A stretch of 12,036 nucleotides of DNA from Candidatus Aenigmatarchaeota archaeon (GTDB taxonomy: Archaea; Aenigmatarchaeota; Aenigmatarchaeia; CG10238-14): positions 1 to 12,036 of the forward strand of contig JAFCCM010000058.1 of NCBI GenBank assembly GCA_017610225.1, given 5' to 3'. Below the pieces are notes generated by a model, which had not been told where the DNA came from, searched no databases, and saw nothing but the letters and a program-made list of their open reading frames with translations. Below, piece by piece: positions 6,087 through 12,036 of the stretch. Within the stretch, counting starts at the first letter, position 1, and each line of letters starts with the position of its first letter. The position numbers and the translations under genes are program-made.

Positions 6087-6093
6087 CTTGGAA

Positions 6094-6258
6094 CTAAATT
6101 CTCAATCTATTTCTCTTCCAACTTCTTCTGTTAACAGATACTCTTCTATTTCTGGCTCTCTTCATCCCAAATTTCTTAATATCAACCCATCTTGGGGCAA
6201 GCCTAACTTTTCCCGCTTTTATCTGTCTTAGTTTCCTGTTTAACAGTTTTCTTCCCAT
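6094..6258 (-). CDS. rpl39e: Large ribosomal subunit protein eL39, starting inside rrp42
   Basis: This 54-residue, very basic protein starts MGRKLLNRKLRQIKAGKVRL and ends SVNRRSWKRNRLRI. Known archaeal eL39 proteins follow the same plan: a KKLRLAK helix, a VP.WV segment and a C-terminal KRRHWRR.KL motif. Here these are KLRQIKAGK (9-17), LAPRWVDIK (20-28) and VNRRSWKRNRL (42-52). The three-Trp-free middle and 54-residue length (usual about 50-51) allow for a small insertion around FGMKRA. eL39 lines the ribosomal exit tunnel. Its ATG at 6258 lies in the rrp42 coding region in another frame, so the two genes overlap by 56 bases. This suggests translational coupling to the end of the exosome operon. 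It carries no CxxC motif, so it is not eL37Ae, the usual neighbour here. Confidence 0.82.
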   Translation of the reverse strand: MGRKLLNRKLRQIKAGKVRLAPRWVDIKKFGMKRARNRRVSVNRRSWKRNRLRI

Positions 6259-7021
6259 CTTCCACCAACTTCCTTAATTCTTTTCCCCTTTTAACAGCAA
6301 TATCTATCATTTCGTCAACATCATCATCTGTCAAAAAACCAACACCAATTTTTTGCATTGATACTACTTTTCCTTCCTCTGTTGTTGCTACACATAATTT
6401 ACAATCAAGAACTTTTTCTTCCTCAAATGTAGGATCAACAATCATTTTGTCCATAACTTTTCCAATCGTAATTGTTATTGGTATGTGATTGATTGGTAAT
6501 GAACCTTTCAAATTTTCTCTGTCTACATTCCCATCTTTGTCAATACTTGGCATCTTTGCACATTTTAAAGCAACTATCGCACCCAAAGAACCAGCATCAA
6601 TTAAATTACCATCATGATTAATAGGATAAACATCAACAAAAACAGTCCATACCTTTTCTCCCTTTTCTATGCAAAGTTTTTCAACATCTATTGTTTCAGA
6701 TTCACGGATCCCTCTATCAATAACCCTCGCAGCCTCAGTAGGAACCTCACCTGGTTTTCCAGTATGAAATTCTGGATGAGCTAATGGTACAAACTCTGCA
6801 TCTGTTCTCAACACCCCTGAGTTAGGAGTATCAGGGTAGGGTGTGCCAATCTCCATCTTTATTCCAACAATCATGTCAGTCTTTCCAATTTTAACTCTAG
6901 CCGAACCTTCAGCTCTTTTAATATGATTTTTTTCAATAGTAATTTTTCTAAATTCATCTAACTTTCTTCCATCCAGTCTTTCATTCTTCTCTAATAATTT
7001 CAGTATATATTCTGATCTCAT
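6203..7021 (-). CDS. rrp42: Exosome complex component Rrp42
   Basis: Rrp42 is the non-catalytic RNase PH-type subunit that alternates with Rrp41 in the hexameric ring of the archaeal exosome. The 272-residue protein shows RLDGRK (15-20), ARVKIGKTDMIVGIKMEIGTP (41-61, in parts), the RGIRES helix (103-108) and the strong Rrp42 signature MIVDPTFEEE (193-202). The final 18 residues (about 255-272) are a charged tail that is read in another frame as the start of eL39. The ATG at 7021 is chosen because GTGAG-like sequence precedes it and it begins one base after the rrp41 stop codon (TGA at 7023-7025); an in-frame GTG at 7030 would add three residues and overlap rrp41. It follows rrp41 in the operon. 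Confidence 0.96.
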   Translation of the reverse strand: MRSEYILKLLEKNERLDGRKLDEFRKITIEKNHIKRAEGSARVKIGKTDMIVGIKMEIGTPYPDTPNSGVLRTDAEFVPLAHPEFHTGKPGEVPTEAARVIDRGIRESETIDVEKLCIEKGEKVWTVFVDVYPINHDGNLIDAGSLGAIVALKCAKMPSIDKDGNVDRENLKGSLPINHIPITITIGKVMDKMIVDPTFEEEKVLDCKLCVATTEEGKVVSMQKIGVGFLTDDDVDEMIDIAVKRGKELRKLVEDGKKTVKQETKTDKSGKS

Positions 7022-7022
7022 A

Positions 7023-7736
7023 TCACTCACTATATTTCTTTTTCAATGCTTCAACCTGTTTTTTATAAACTTCTTTACCAACATGCAAAACATTTCTGAC
7101 AATAGTCTTAGTTTCTTTAGGTGTTAATCTCCCGTCCATTTGCAACAATGTTATTTCATTCTTATTTGGTAAGAATGCTATTGGTACGTCAGCATCACAA
7201 TAATTATCTTCTTTCCCACATAGATCTATAACTGGAACACCATCGATCATCCCACCAGATAAACCTACAATCAAATCTCTCATAGGTATACCAGCATCTG
7301 CTAAAGCTAAAGAAGCTGCATTAATTGCTGCAACTCTTGTAGAGCCATCTGCTTCAATGATCTCAATAAAAACATCAACTGTAGTCTTAGGAAAGCCTTT
7401 TAAAAATAATACTGGTTCTAAAGCTAGTCTAGAAACTTTTGATATTTCTGTTTCTCTTCTCCCTGGACCAGGTCTTTTTCTCTCATCAACCGAGAAAGTC
7501 GCCATATCATAATTATATTGAACTATACCTGTATCTGATTTTTGTTTATGCCTTGGAAATAATTTTCTAGGACCATATACTGCAGCAATAGCAGTTGTCT
7601 TTCCAAAAGAAACCATTGCAGAACCATCTGCGTTTGGTATAACTCCAACTTCCATCTTTATTTCTCTCATTTCATCTGGTTTTCTACCATCTAATCTTTT
7701 GCCATTAACAATCATTTTTTCATCTGTTTTCATCAT
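7023..7736 (-). CDS. rrp41: Exosome complex catalytic subunit Rrp41
   Basis: Rrp41 carries the phosphorolytic 3'-5' RNase site of the archaeal exosome and works with Rrp42. The 237-residue protein has RLDGRKPDEMREI (14-26), MVSFGKTTAIAAVYGPR (41-57), phosphate-site GRRETEISK (92-100) and the pair of acidic residues D177 and D183 in KEDNYCDADVPIA, six apart, as for D486 and D492 of bacterial PNPase. The active-site elements therefore look intact. Two adjacent ATGs (7736 and 7733) are possible starts. It begins five bases after the rrp4 stop codon and is followed at once by rrp42. Confidence 0.97.
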   Translation of the reverse strand: MMKTDEKMIVNGKRLDGRKPDEMREIKMEVGVIPNADGSAMVSFGKTTAIAAVYGPRKLFPRHKQKSDTGIVQYNYDMATFSVDERKRPGPGRRETEISKVSRLALEPVLFLKGFPKTTVDVFIEIIEADGSTRVAAINAASLALADAGIPMRDLIVGLSGGMIDGVPVIDLCGKEDNYCDADVPIAFLPNKNEITLLQMDGRLTPKETKTIVRNVLHVGKEVYKKQVEALKKKYSE

Positions 7737-7741
7737 TTAAA

Positions 7742-8410
7742 TCAACTCAATAATTTAGATATTTCTTCTGTCAGCCCAAAAATATGAGATTTTCGTTCTA
7801 TCGTTTTGATAGATTTGATAGCTTTATCAACATTCTCTCCAGATACCCAAACTAATCCATTTTGACCAACGCGAATAATGGTTCCTGTTTTTTCCTTTAT
7901 CATAGTCACCATGCTTCCTTGCTTTCCTATTAGCCTTGGGACCTTACTTGGTGTAATTTTAATTATAACTCCTCCTCTGAGTTTTTTAGCGATTGGAGTC
8001 CTCATTGTTAACTGAACATCTCCTTTTTTGTGATCATTAACTTGAGTATAGATTATATCCCCAACATCAAAATATCTCTCCATCTTAACCTTTTTCACAT
8101 CAACATAATCATCTATTCCTTCAGAAGTCGGGAGAAATCCATCCCATGCTGAGTTAACATTGACTATCCATCCAAATTTCTGAACTTCCATAATAACACC
8201 AATAATCCTATCATTTCTTTGAGGAATATATACTCCAGACAACGGAATAACTGAGACATAATCATCTTTTTTCTGAAGAATTCCAACAAACTCAGAGAAA
8301 ATCTTATCTCCTTCAATATAAGTACCATAACCAGCTTTGAAAGTCTTATTACTTCCTATAAGTTCACCTGGAACAATAATCTCTCTTGATTTTTTGTCAT
8401 TTTTTTCCAT
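7742..8410 (-). CDS. rrp4: Exosome RNA-binding subunit Rrp4
   Basis: Rrp4 forms part of the RNA-binding cap on the Rrp41/Rrp42 ring and guides substrates into it. The 222-residue protein has the usual three domains: an N-terminal domain (10-58, VPGELIG...KAGYGTYIE), an S1 domain (about 62-138, DRIIGVIMEVQKFGWIVNVNS in parts) and a KH domain (about 147-205) with the GxxG loop as G162-K-Q-G165 in VPRLIGKQGSMV. The ATG at 8410 directly follows the SBDS stop codon with no gap (TAA-ATG), suggesting translational coupling. Confidence 0.97.
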   Translation of the reverse strand: MEKNDKKSREIIVPGELIGSNKTFKAGYGTYIEGDKIFSEFVGILQKKDDYVSVIPLSGVYIPQRNDRIIGVIMEVQKFGWIVNVNSAWDGFLPTSEGIDDYVDVKKVKMERYFDVGDIIYTQVNDHKKGDVQLTMRTPIAKKLRGGVIIKITPSKVPRLIGKQGSMVTMIKEKTGTIIRVGQNGLVWVSGENVDKAIKSIKTIERKSHIFGLTEEISKLLS

Positions 8411-9115
8411 TTAACCACTTCTTTCTATTACTTTTGATGTAAAGTTCCCTTTTGTTAATGAACCTACTTTTTCAAGCAGTTCTGTCTCAAGTCCTGCAGG
8501 AATTTGAATTATCAACTGCAACGACCCATCATTAAGCCATCTCTCATCTGAGTCATTAAATAATCTTTTAATTTCAGAGTAAGCCCGACCAGCATATTGA
8601 GATGGTATTTTAATTTGAACTTTTACACTTTCAAATTTTATTGGCAGAACAACCTTTAAATCTTTTACTATTTTATCGACTTGAGTATTTGCATTCAAAA
8701 ATGGATCTACATGTATTCCAACCTGCTCCATAGCATTAAGAATTCTTTGTTGTGGATGAGGTGTGTTTGTTTGCGGGTTTACACCCCTTCTTGAAATTAT
8801 ACTAGCAATTTCCTTAGTTTTGTTCTCAACAAATTGTCTTCTTTGCTCGGTTGTAAACTGCATCTCCCCTTTTTCAAGAATAATTTTAGCAATTGATTTA
8901 ACATCTACTATTCCAAAATTTTGTTGTAGTTCATCATTTGGTATAGAATCTCCTTTTCTTGCATCATGATATATTCCAACAACTGCTAGGATATCGTCTA
9001 AGTTGATTTCTTTTCCTTTTTTAAATTCTAATGACTTATCAGGATCTACAAGGATTTCAAATTCCTTATCTCCCTTTTTTAATCTACATACAACAGATTC
9101 ATCAATGCTAACCAT
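8411..9115 (-). CDS. sdo1: Ribosome maturation protein SBDS
   Basis: SBDS (Sdo1) acts in late maturation of the large ribosomal subunit in eukaryotes, with a GTPase related to EF-2, and is conserved in archaea. The 234-residue protein shows all three domains: the N-terminal FYSH domain (1-87, with EILVDPDKSLEFKKG), a helical domain II (88-160, with EQRRQFVENKT and the conserved NPQTNTPHPQQRI at 113-125) and a ferredoxin-like domain III (161-234). The ATG at 9115 starts six bases after the psmA stop codon. The position between psmA and rrp4 is the classic archaeal order. Confidence 0.97.
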   Translation of the reverse strand: MVSIDESVVCRLKKGDKEFEILVDPDKSLEFKKGKEINLDDILAVVGIYHDARKGDSIPNDELQQNFGIVDVKSIAKIILEKGEMQFTTEQRRQFVENKTKEIASIISRRGVNPQTNTPHPQQRILNAMEQVGIHVDPFLNANTQVDKIVKDLKVVLPIKFESVKVQIKIPSQYAGRAYSEIKRLFNDSDERWLNDGSLQLIIQIPAGLETELLEKVGSLTKGNFTSKVIERSG

Positions 9116-9121
9116 AAGAAC

Positions 9122-9832
9122 TCACAACAGTTTTTTTATGTCTTTTTCTGTTAATAATTCAAATTTTTTATCACTTACTCGTATGATAGATACTTCTAAT
9201 GCTTTAGATATATCTTTTTTCTTTTCTGCTTTTTTCATTACCTGTATAACTAACTTTAATGCTTCTTCTTCAGTCATACTTTCTTTATATTTTTCAACAA
9301 ACATTTTGTTTGCAGCTGTTGAACCTCTACCAATCGCATATGCTTTCCACTCATAAAGCATTCCTGATGGATCTGCTTCGATTAAATGTGATCCTGTCGA
9401 ATCAACACCACAAACAAGAAACGATACACCAAAAGGTCTTAAACCAGCATAAAGTGTGGAAAATTGCATTCTATCTCCAAGAACCTTTGATAATGCAGAT
9501 ACATCGATTGATTCCTCATATGTTATTCTATTTACCTGAGCACTTGTTCTCAATTGATTTACTAAAATTCTCGCATCTGCCAGTAAACCAGCAGAAACTA
9601 CAGCTATGTGATCATCAATCTTGAATAATTTTTCTAGTGTGTTTGGAACAACTAAACTTATTGTTTGTCTAACCGTTGCAAGGATTACTCCACCTTTGAA
9701 TGTCAATCCAACTGATGTCGCTCCTTTTTTTACTGCTTCTTTAGCATACTCTACCTGAAATAATCTTCCGTCTGGAGAGAAAGTAGACATTGTTCTATCA
9801 TAACCCATATATTCTGGTAACATCTGTGGCAT
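9122..9832 (-). CDS. psmA: Proteasome subunit alpha
   Basis: PsmA forms the outer rings of the 20S proteasome and controls substrate entry. The 236-residue length is typical. The N-terminal gate YDR (11-13) is followed by STFSPDGRLFQVEYAKEAVKKG (16-37, in parts), the alpha signature. EKLF at 67-70 supplies K68, equivalent to the pocket Lys that docks HbYX tails of regulators such as PAN. AGLLADARIL (81-90) and AGLRPFG are also conserved. There is no N-terminal Thr active site, so this is not a beta subunit; psmB is not in the window. The start is set by a strong ribosome binding site four bases upstream of ATG 9832. It lies 106 bases from pop5 and may have its own promoter. Confidence 0.97.
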   Translation of the reverse strand: MPQMLPEYMGYDRTMSTFSPDGRLFQVEYAKEAVKKGATSVGLTFKGGVILATVRQTISLVVPNTLEKLFKIDDHIAVVSAGLLADARILVNQLRTSAQVNRITYEESIDVSALSKVLGDRMQFSTLYAGLRPFGVSFLVCGVDSTGSHLIEADPSGMLYEWKAYAIGRGSTAANKMFVEKYKESMTEEEALKLVIQVMKKAEKKKDISKALEVSIIRVSDKKFELLTEKDIKKLL

Positions 9833-9836
9833 AAAT

Positions 9837-9843
9837 TCACCTC
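9837..9843 (-). promoter_or_regulatory. Strong Shine-Dalgarno site of psmA
   Basis: GAGGTGA on the minus strand ends four bases before ATG 9832. It matches the archaeal anti-Shine-Dalgarno well and decides the start. It implies a leadered mRNA, unlike several single genes in the left part of the window. Confidence 0.8.
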
Positions 9844-9868
9844 AATTTTTAATCATAATTTATAACAA

Positions 9869-9878
9869 TATTTTATGT
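9869..9878 (-). promoter_or_regulatory. Possible internal promoter (TATA-like) for psmA
   Basis: ACATAAAATA on the minus strand would place a start site at about 9848, leaving a leader of about 16 bases that includes the ribosome binding site. The 106-base gap between pop5 and psmA is the longest in the operon and holds no other visible feature. A second TATA-like stretch at 9858-9866 is too near the start to keep that site. Confidence 0.35.
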
Positions 9879-9938
9879 TTTAATTCTTAAATGAATGATA
9901 TCTCTCTATTTTTTATTTGAGTGATTTAAAGTTTTGGG

Positions 9939-10286
9939 TTATTTTAACTTCAATCCTCTAATAGTCCCAGAAATTCCAAGAATCTTAAAACAAATCCTAT
10001 TATCTCCTAATCTGTCAATAAGACCTAAAGAAGATATAATCGTCTCAGTGCTTTTATGATTACATTTAATGACTCCTATTCCCGTCTTTGGATTCCATGT
10101 ATCTTTTAGCAACCACATTGATGTTTTTGCAACTCCATCTTCACCTAAAAAGTCAAGTGTAACGTTCCAAATAGCAGATTCCAAATCCGAGTAAGTAAAA
10201 TCTTCGTCTGTTTCTGGAATTACCTGAAAGGCTATATAACGTTTTCTTTCCCTTAATGTTGGTGGAAGTATTTTTAGTTTTTTCAT
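9939..10286 (-). CDS. rnp2: RNase P protein component Pop5 (Rnp2)
   Basis: Pop5 pairs with Rpp30 to stabilise the catalytic RNA of RNase P, which removes tRNA 5' leaders. The 115-residue protein starts with MKKLKILPPTLRERKRYIAF, the typical Pop5 opening LPPTLR..KRY. It continues with the alpha/beta core, including LESAIWNVTLDFLGEDG (35-51) and a GIGVIKCNHKS segment (69-79), and ends with a hydrophobic GISGTIRGL. The length is close to the archaeal norm. The ATG at 10286 overlaps the stop codon of the Nudix gene (ATGA) and has a GAGGA site six bases upstream (10293-10297), so translation is probably coupled. Confidence 0.93.
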   Translation of the reverse strand: MKKLKILPPTLRERKRYIAFQVIPETDEDFTYSDLESAIWNVTLDFLGEDGVAKTSMWLLKDTWNPKTGIGVIKCNHKSTETIISSLGLIDRLGDNRICFKILGISGTIRGLKLK

Positions 10287-10675
10287 TTTAATTCCTCATT
10301 GACAAACATTTTGAATAATTTAATATCATGATCATCTGCCTCATTTTTATCAAGCAGTAATTTTATTTCATCTTTTGTAAACCATTTAACAATAGTTCCT
10401 TCTTCACTTGGTTCTTGAGTTTCATCTTTTGGATTCACCAGAAAAATCACATGTATAAAATCTCCTCTGTTAAAAGCATACAATATTTTTTCAATCTCAA
10501 TACTTAGACCAGTCTCCTCAAGTATTTCTCTTTTTAAACCATCTTCAATAGTTTCTCCATGGTTTATTCCACCACCAGGAGTTTCCCATATTTTTTCATT
10601 CCTTTCATTGACAAGAAGAATTTTATTTTCTTTAATAATTGCGGCTCTTAAACTAACCCCAAATAAATCTTTCAT
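10283..10675 (-). CDS. Nudix hydrolase embedded between the two RNase P genes
   Basis: The 130-residue Nudix protein is likely to hydrolyse a nucleoside diphosphate-linked compound; the substrate cannot be read from sequence. The Nudix box is perfect: G35-x5-E41-x7-R49-E50-I-L-E53-E54-T-G56-L57. It is preceded by WETPGGG and followed by a mostly beta region with VKWFTKDEI (96-104), the usual MutT-like layout. It overlaps rpp30 upstream and pop5 downstream by four bases each (ATGA), and its ATG at 10675 has an AAGGTGA site four bases upstream. It is therefore fully built into the RNase P part of the operon, where the two RNase P genes are normally adjacent. Confidence 0.94.
   Translation of the reverse strand: MKDLFGVSLRAAIIKENKILLVNERNEKIWETPGGGINHGETIEDGLKREILEETGLSIEIEKILYAFNRGDFIHVIFLVNPKDETQEPSEEGTIVKWFTKDEIKLLLDKNEADDHDIKLFKMFVNEELK
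10293..10297 (-). promoter_or_regulatory. Ribosome binding site of pop5
   Basis: GAGGA on the minus strand, six bases before ATG 10286 and inside the end of the Nudix gene, supports that start and coupled translation. Confidence 0.6.
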
Positions 10676-11388
10676 TTAATCACCTTAACCCCAGGCCTAA
10701 TCCACTTGTTGCTTTGCCTCTCCTTACTCATCTTGATAATATTTTCAGGAACTTCTGACATAGATTTCTTTGCTTCTTTCAATTCTAATCCAAGAAGTGT
10801 TCCCATAGATATCAGGACTTTAGGGTCTTTCATCTGAAGATGTGAAATAGCACCAGAGCAAATAACAACCGGGACATGAAATTTCTTACATAACTTAACA
10901 TTTTCTGAGATGTTGTGAATAATATGAGACCTTGTATTCTTGGAAGAAAGTAGTATTTCCCTAAAATTAATCTCAACTACAACATTGTTTTCTTTAGCAA
11001 GTTTAGCCATGGTATGATTAAAACCTGAGTCTCGCCTTTCAAACTCGGGGTGGAGTAATATATCAACTTCTGGTGTTTCAACCGCTTTTCTGTTCAATCC
11101 TAAATCACCACCTTTGACTAATAGAACATCATATTCTCGTCTTATGGGCACTAATTTAGCCAATTCTTTAGTATTTCTGGCCTGGAAACCAACGAAAATC
11201 TCTATTCCAATTTTTTCACTGATTTCCTCACATTTTTCCTTTAACTCTTCCATCTGTTCTTTAGATTGAAAATACTCTGTAATACATATTCCTTTGTATC
11301 CTAACAATCTAGCACGACTAGTAAAATCTCCTATAGATGATTCTCCCTCAGAGAAATCTGACCTTACATGAAAATCATAATAGTTCAT
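10672..11388 (-). CDS. rnp3: RNase P protein component Rpp30 (Rnp3)
   Basis: Rpp30 has a TIM-barrel, PHP-like fold and forms a heterodimer with Pop5 in archaeal RNase P. The 238-residue protein begins YYDFHVRSDFSEGE (3-16, beta strand 1) and shows GYKGICITEYF (30-40), IEIFVGFQARN (62-72), YDVLLVKGGD (86-95), DILLHPE (109-115), VVVEINF (136-142) and VPVVICSGAISH (171-182), the successive strands of the barrel. The length fits the family. The ATG at 11388 lies 40 bases after the eL15 stop codon. I see no clear ribosome binding site, so its start rests on the family pattern. Confidence 0.93.
   Translation of the reverse strand: MNYYDFHVRSDFSEGESSIGDFTSRARLLGYKGICITEYFQSKEQMEELKEKCEEISEKIGIEIFVGFQARNTKELAKLVPIRREYDVLLVKGGDLGLNRKAVETPEVDILLHPEFERRDSGFNHTMAKLAKENNVVVEINFREILLSSKNTRSHIIHNISENVKLCKKFHVPVVICSGAISHLQMKDPKVLISMGTLLGLELKEAKKSMSEVPENIIKMSKERQSNKWIRPGVKVIK
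10680..10686 (-). promoter_or_regulatory. Ribosome binding site of the operon Nudix gene
   Basis: AAGGTGA on the minus strand ends four bases before ATG 10675, inside the last codons of rpp30. It fixes the Nudix start at the ATGA overlap. Confidence 0.7.
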
Positions 11389-11428
11389 ATAACTAAGAAT
11401 TGAACTTAAAGAATTAAGAAATTAAGCA

Positions 11429-11950
11429 TTACTTTCTTCCCTTTTTCCCAGAAGGTGTTAGTCCTCTATAAACTCTTCTATTGTTCTTTCCTGAAGCAGT
11501 CCATTTCAAATTTTTATCTTTTCTGATTTCTGAAACCATTGGATCGACTAAAATTACTTCAAACCATTTATATCTTCCATCTTTCCCTACTTCATAACTT
11601 CCAAGGACTTCAAGATTAGGATATTTTCTCTGTATTCTTTCTTCTATTATCCATTGTAATGATTTTGATGATGTGAATCCTGTAATACCTGACTTTGATG
11701 GTTTTCTACCTCTTCTTCCGTAAACTGGTCTATTTCTTCCTCCTCTACCAAGTCTACCTCTGACAATAACGAACCCTTTTTTTGCCTTATATCCTAGACA
11801 TCTGGCTCTATCAAGACGTGTTGGTCTTTCTATTTTCTCAAATCTAGTTTCTCTTCTCCACTGTATTAATCTTGACCTTGTTTCTTCTTTCATCGACTCT
11901 TTGGGTTTTTTCCACAATTGTCGTATATTTTGGTATAAACCTTTACTCAT
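11429..11950 (-). CDS. rpl15e: Large ribosomal subunit protein eL15
   Basis: eL15 is an early-assembling 60S-type ribosomal protein shared by archaea and eukaryotes. The 173-residue protein shows RLIQWRRETRFEKIERPTRLDRARCLGYKAKKGFVIVRGRLGRGGRNRP (27-75, in parts), RRGRKPSKSGIT (79-90), YEVGKDGRYKWFEVILVD and RRVYRGLTPSGKKGRK at the end. Archaeal homologues are usually about 190 residues and run on past the GLT..GKK.R motif with a basic tail; here translation stops straight after it, so the C-terminus is short. It is the first gene of the operon, with a TATA-like box at 11986-11995 and a GGTG site five bases before ATG 11950. Confidence 0.95.
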   Translation of the reverse strand: MSKGLYQNIRQLWKKPKESMKEETRSRLIQWRRETRFEKIERPTRLDRARCLGYKAKKGFVIVRGRLGRGGRNRPVYGRRGRKPSKSGITGFTSSKSLQWIIEERIQRKYPNLEVLGSYEVGKDGRYKWFEVILVDPMVSEIRKDKNLKWTASGKNNRRVYRGLTPSGKKGRK

Positions 11951-11955
11951 ATAAA

Positions 11956-11959
11956 CACC
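11956..11959 (-). promoter_or_regulatory. Ribosome binding site of eL15
   Basis: GGTG on the minus strand lies five bases before ATG 11950 and matches the core of the archaeal Shine-Dalgarno sequence. It implies a short leader, consistent with the TATA box at 11986-11995. Confidence 0.5.
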
Positions 11960-11985
11960 ATTCCTTAACAGATTGTACAGTAAGA

Positions 11986-11995
11986 CTTAAATATT
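11986..11995 (-). promoter_or_regulatory. Probable TATA box of the eL15-exosome operon
   Basis: AATATTTAAG on the minus strand would place the start site near 11965, giving a leader of about 15 bases that includes the GGTG site of eL15. It is the only good candidate before the first gene of the array. Confidence 0.5.
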
Positions 11996-12011
11996 ATTTG
12001 AATATGAATAT

Positions 12012-12036
12012 ATAGGTCTTTTTGATAGGTCTTTTT
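12012..12036. repeat. Short tandem direct repeat at the window edge
   Basis: The 12-base unit ATAGGTCTTTTT occurs at 12012-12023 and again at 12025-12036, one base apart, giving a 13-base period. It runs to the end of the window and may continue. On the plus strand each copy ends in five T residues, so it could also act as a tandem terminator for a plus-strand or convergent transcript beyond the edge. Confidence 0.55.

Noticed and set aside
6094..6258. Assignment of the small basic gene as eL37Ae
   Set aside because: eL37Ae usually follows rrp42, but this product has no cysteines and so cannot form the eL37Ae zinc ribbon; its Trp/Arg pattern fits eL39.
8763..9624. Plus-strand frames opposite SBDS and psmA
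   Set aside because: Both minus-strand genes are certain by motif, so these are mirror frames.
11665..11693. TGATGA and CTGA on the plus strand resembling C and D boxes of a guide RNA
   Set aside because: They lie antisense within the conserved eL15 coding sequence, and no matching C'/D' boxes or terminal stem were seen.

Overview
The window is a compact, AT-rich stretch of an archaeal chromosome. The translation and RNA-processing genes are exclusively archaeal or archaeo-eukaryotic: GatD/GatE amidotransferase, exosome subunits Rrp4/Rrp41/Rrp42, RNase P proteins Rpp30 and Pop5, proteasome alpha, SBDS, eL15 and eL39. Several isolated genes have a TATA-like box about 26 bases before the start codon, as in leaderless archaeal transcripts. 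Very short intergenic gaps, many small unknown proteins and some shortened core proteins suggest a small-genome lineage such as a DPANN archaeon. That placement is an inference; no rRNA is present to test it.

Left part (1-6057): mostly single genes in alternating orientation. They are a small Cys/His-rich protein (-), a membrane protein with a long cytoplasmic helical tail (+), a two-CBS-domain protein (-), a small unknown protein (+), gatE preceded by a small winged-helix-like gene (-), a winged-helix regulator (+), gatD (-), a 58-residue single-span membrane peptide (+) and a Nudix-fold protein with a ruined Nudix box (-). Convergent neighbours lie 3-5 bases apart or overlap by 4. gatD and gatE encode the two subunits that make Gln-tRNA(Gln) by transamidation but are not in one operon here. 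This GatE appears to lack the AspRS-like (GAD) insertion typical of the family.

Right part (6094-11950): one long minus-strand array matching the archaeal exosome/proteasome superoperon. In transcription order it holds eL15, Rpp30, a Nudix hydrolase, Pop5, PsmA, SBDS, Rrp4, Rrp41, Rrp42 and eL39. It groups ribosome assembly (eL15, SBDS, eL39), tRNA 5' processing (Rpp30, Pop5), 3'-end RNA decay (the Rrp proteins) and proteolysis (PsmA). Two departures stand out. An intact Nudix gene sits between the two RNase P genes with ATGA overlaps on both sides. The last gene, eL39, starts inside the rrp42 tail in another frame, where related operons usually carry eL37Ae and rpoP.

I see no mobile element, CRISPR array, tRNA or rRNA gene. 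No gap exceeds 150 bases. I did not find a clear new multi-gene system; the more unusual points are the shortened GatE, the overlapping eL39, the operon-embedded Nudix gene, the degenerate Nudix protein, a shared symmetric TATA box and a possible operator at the winged-helix gene.
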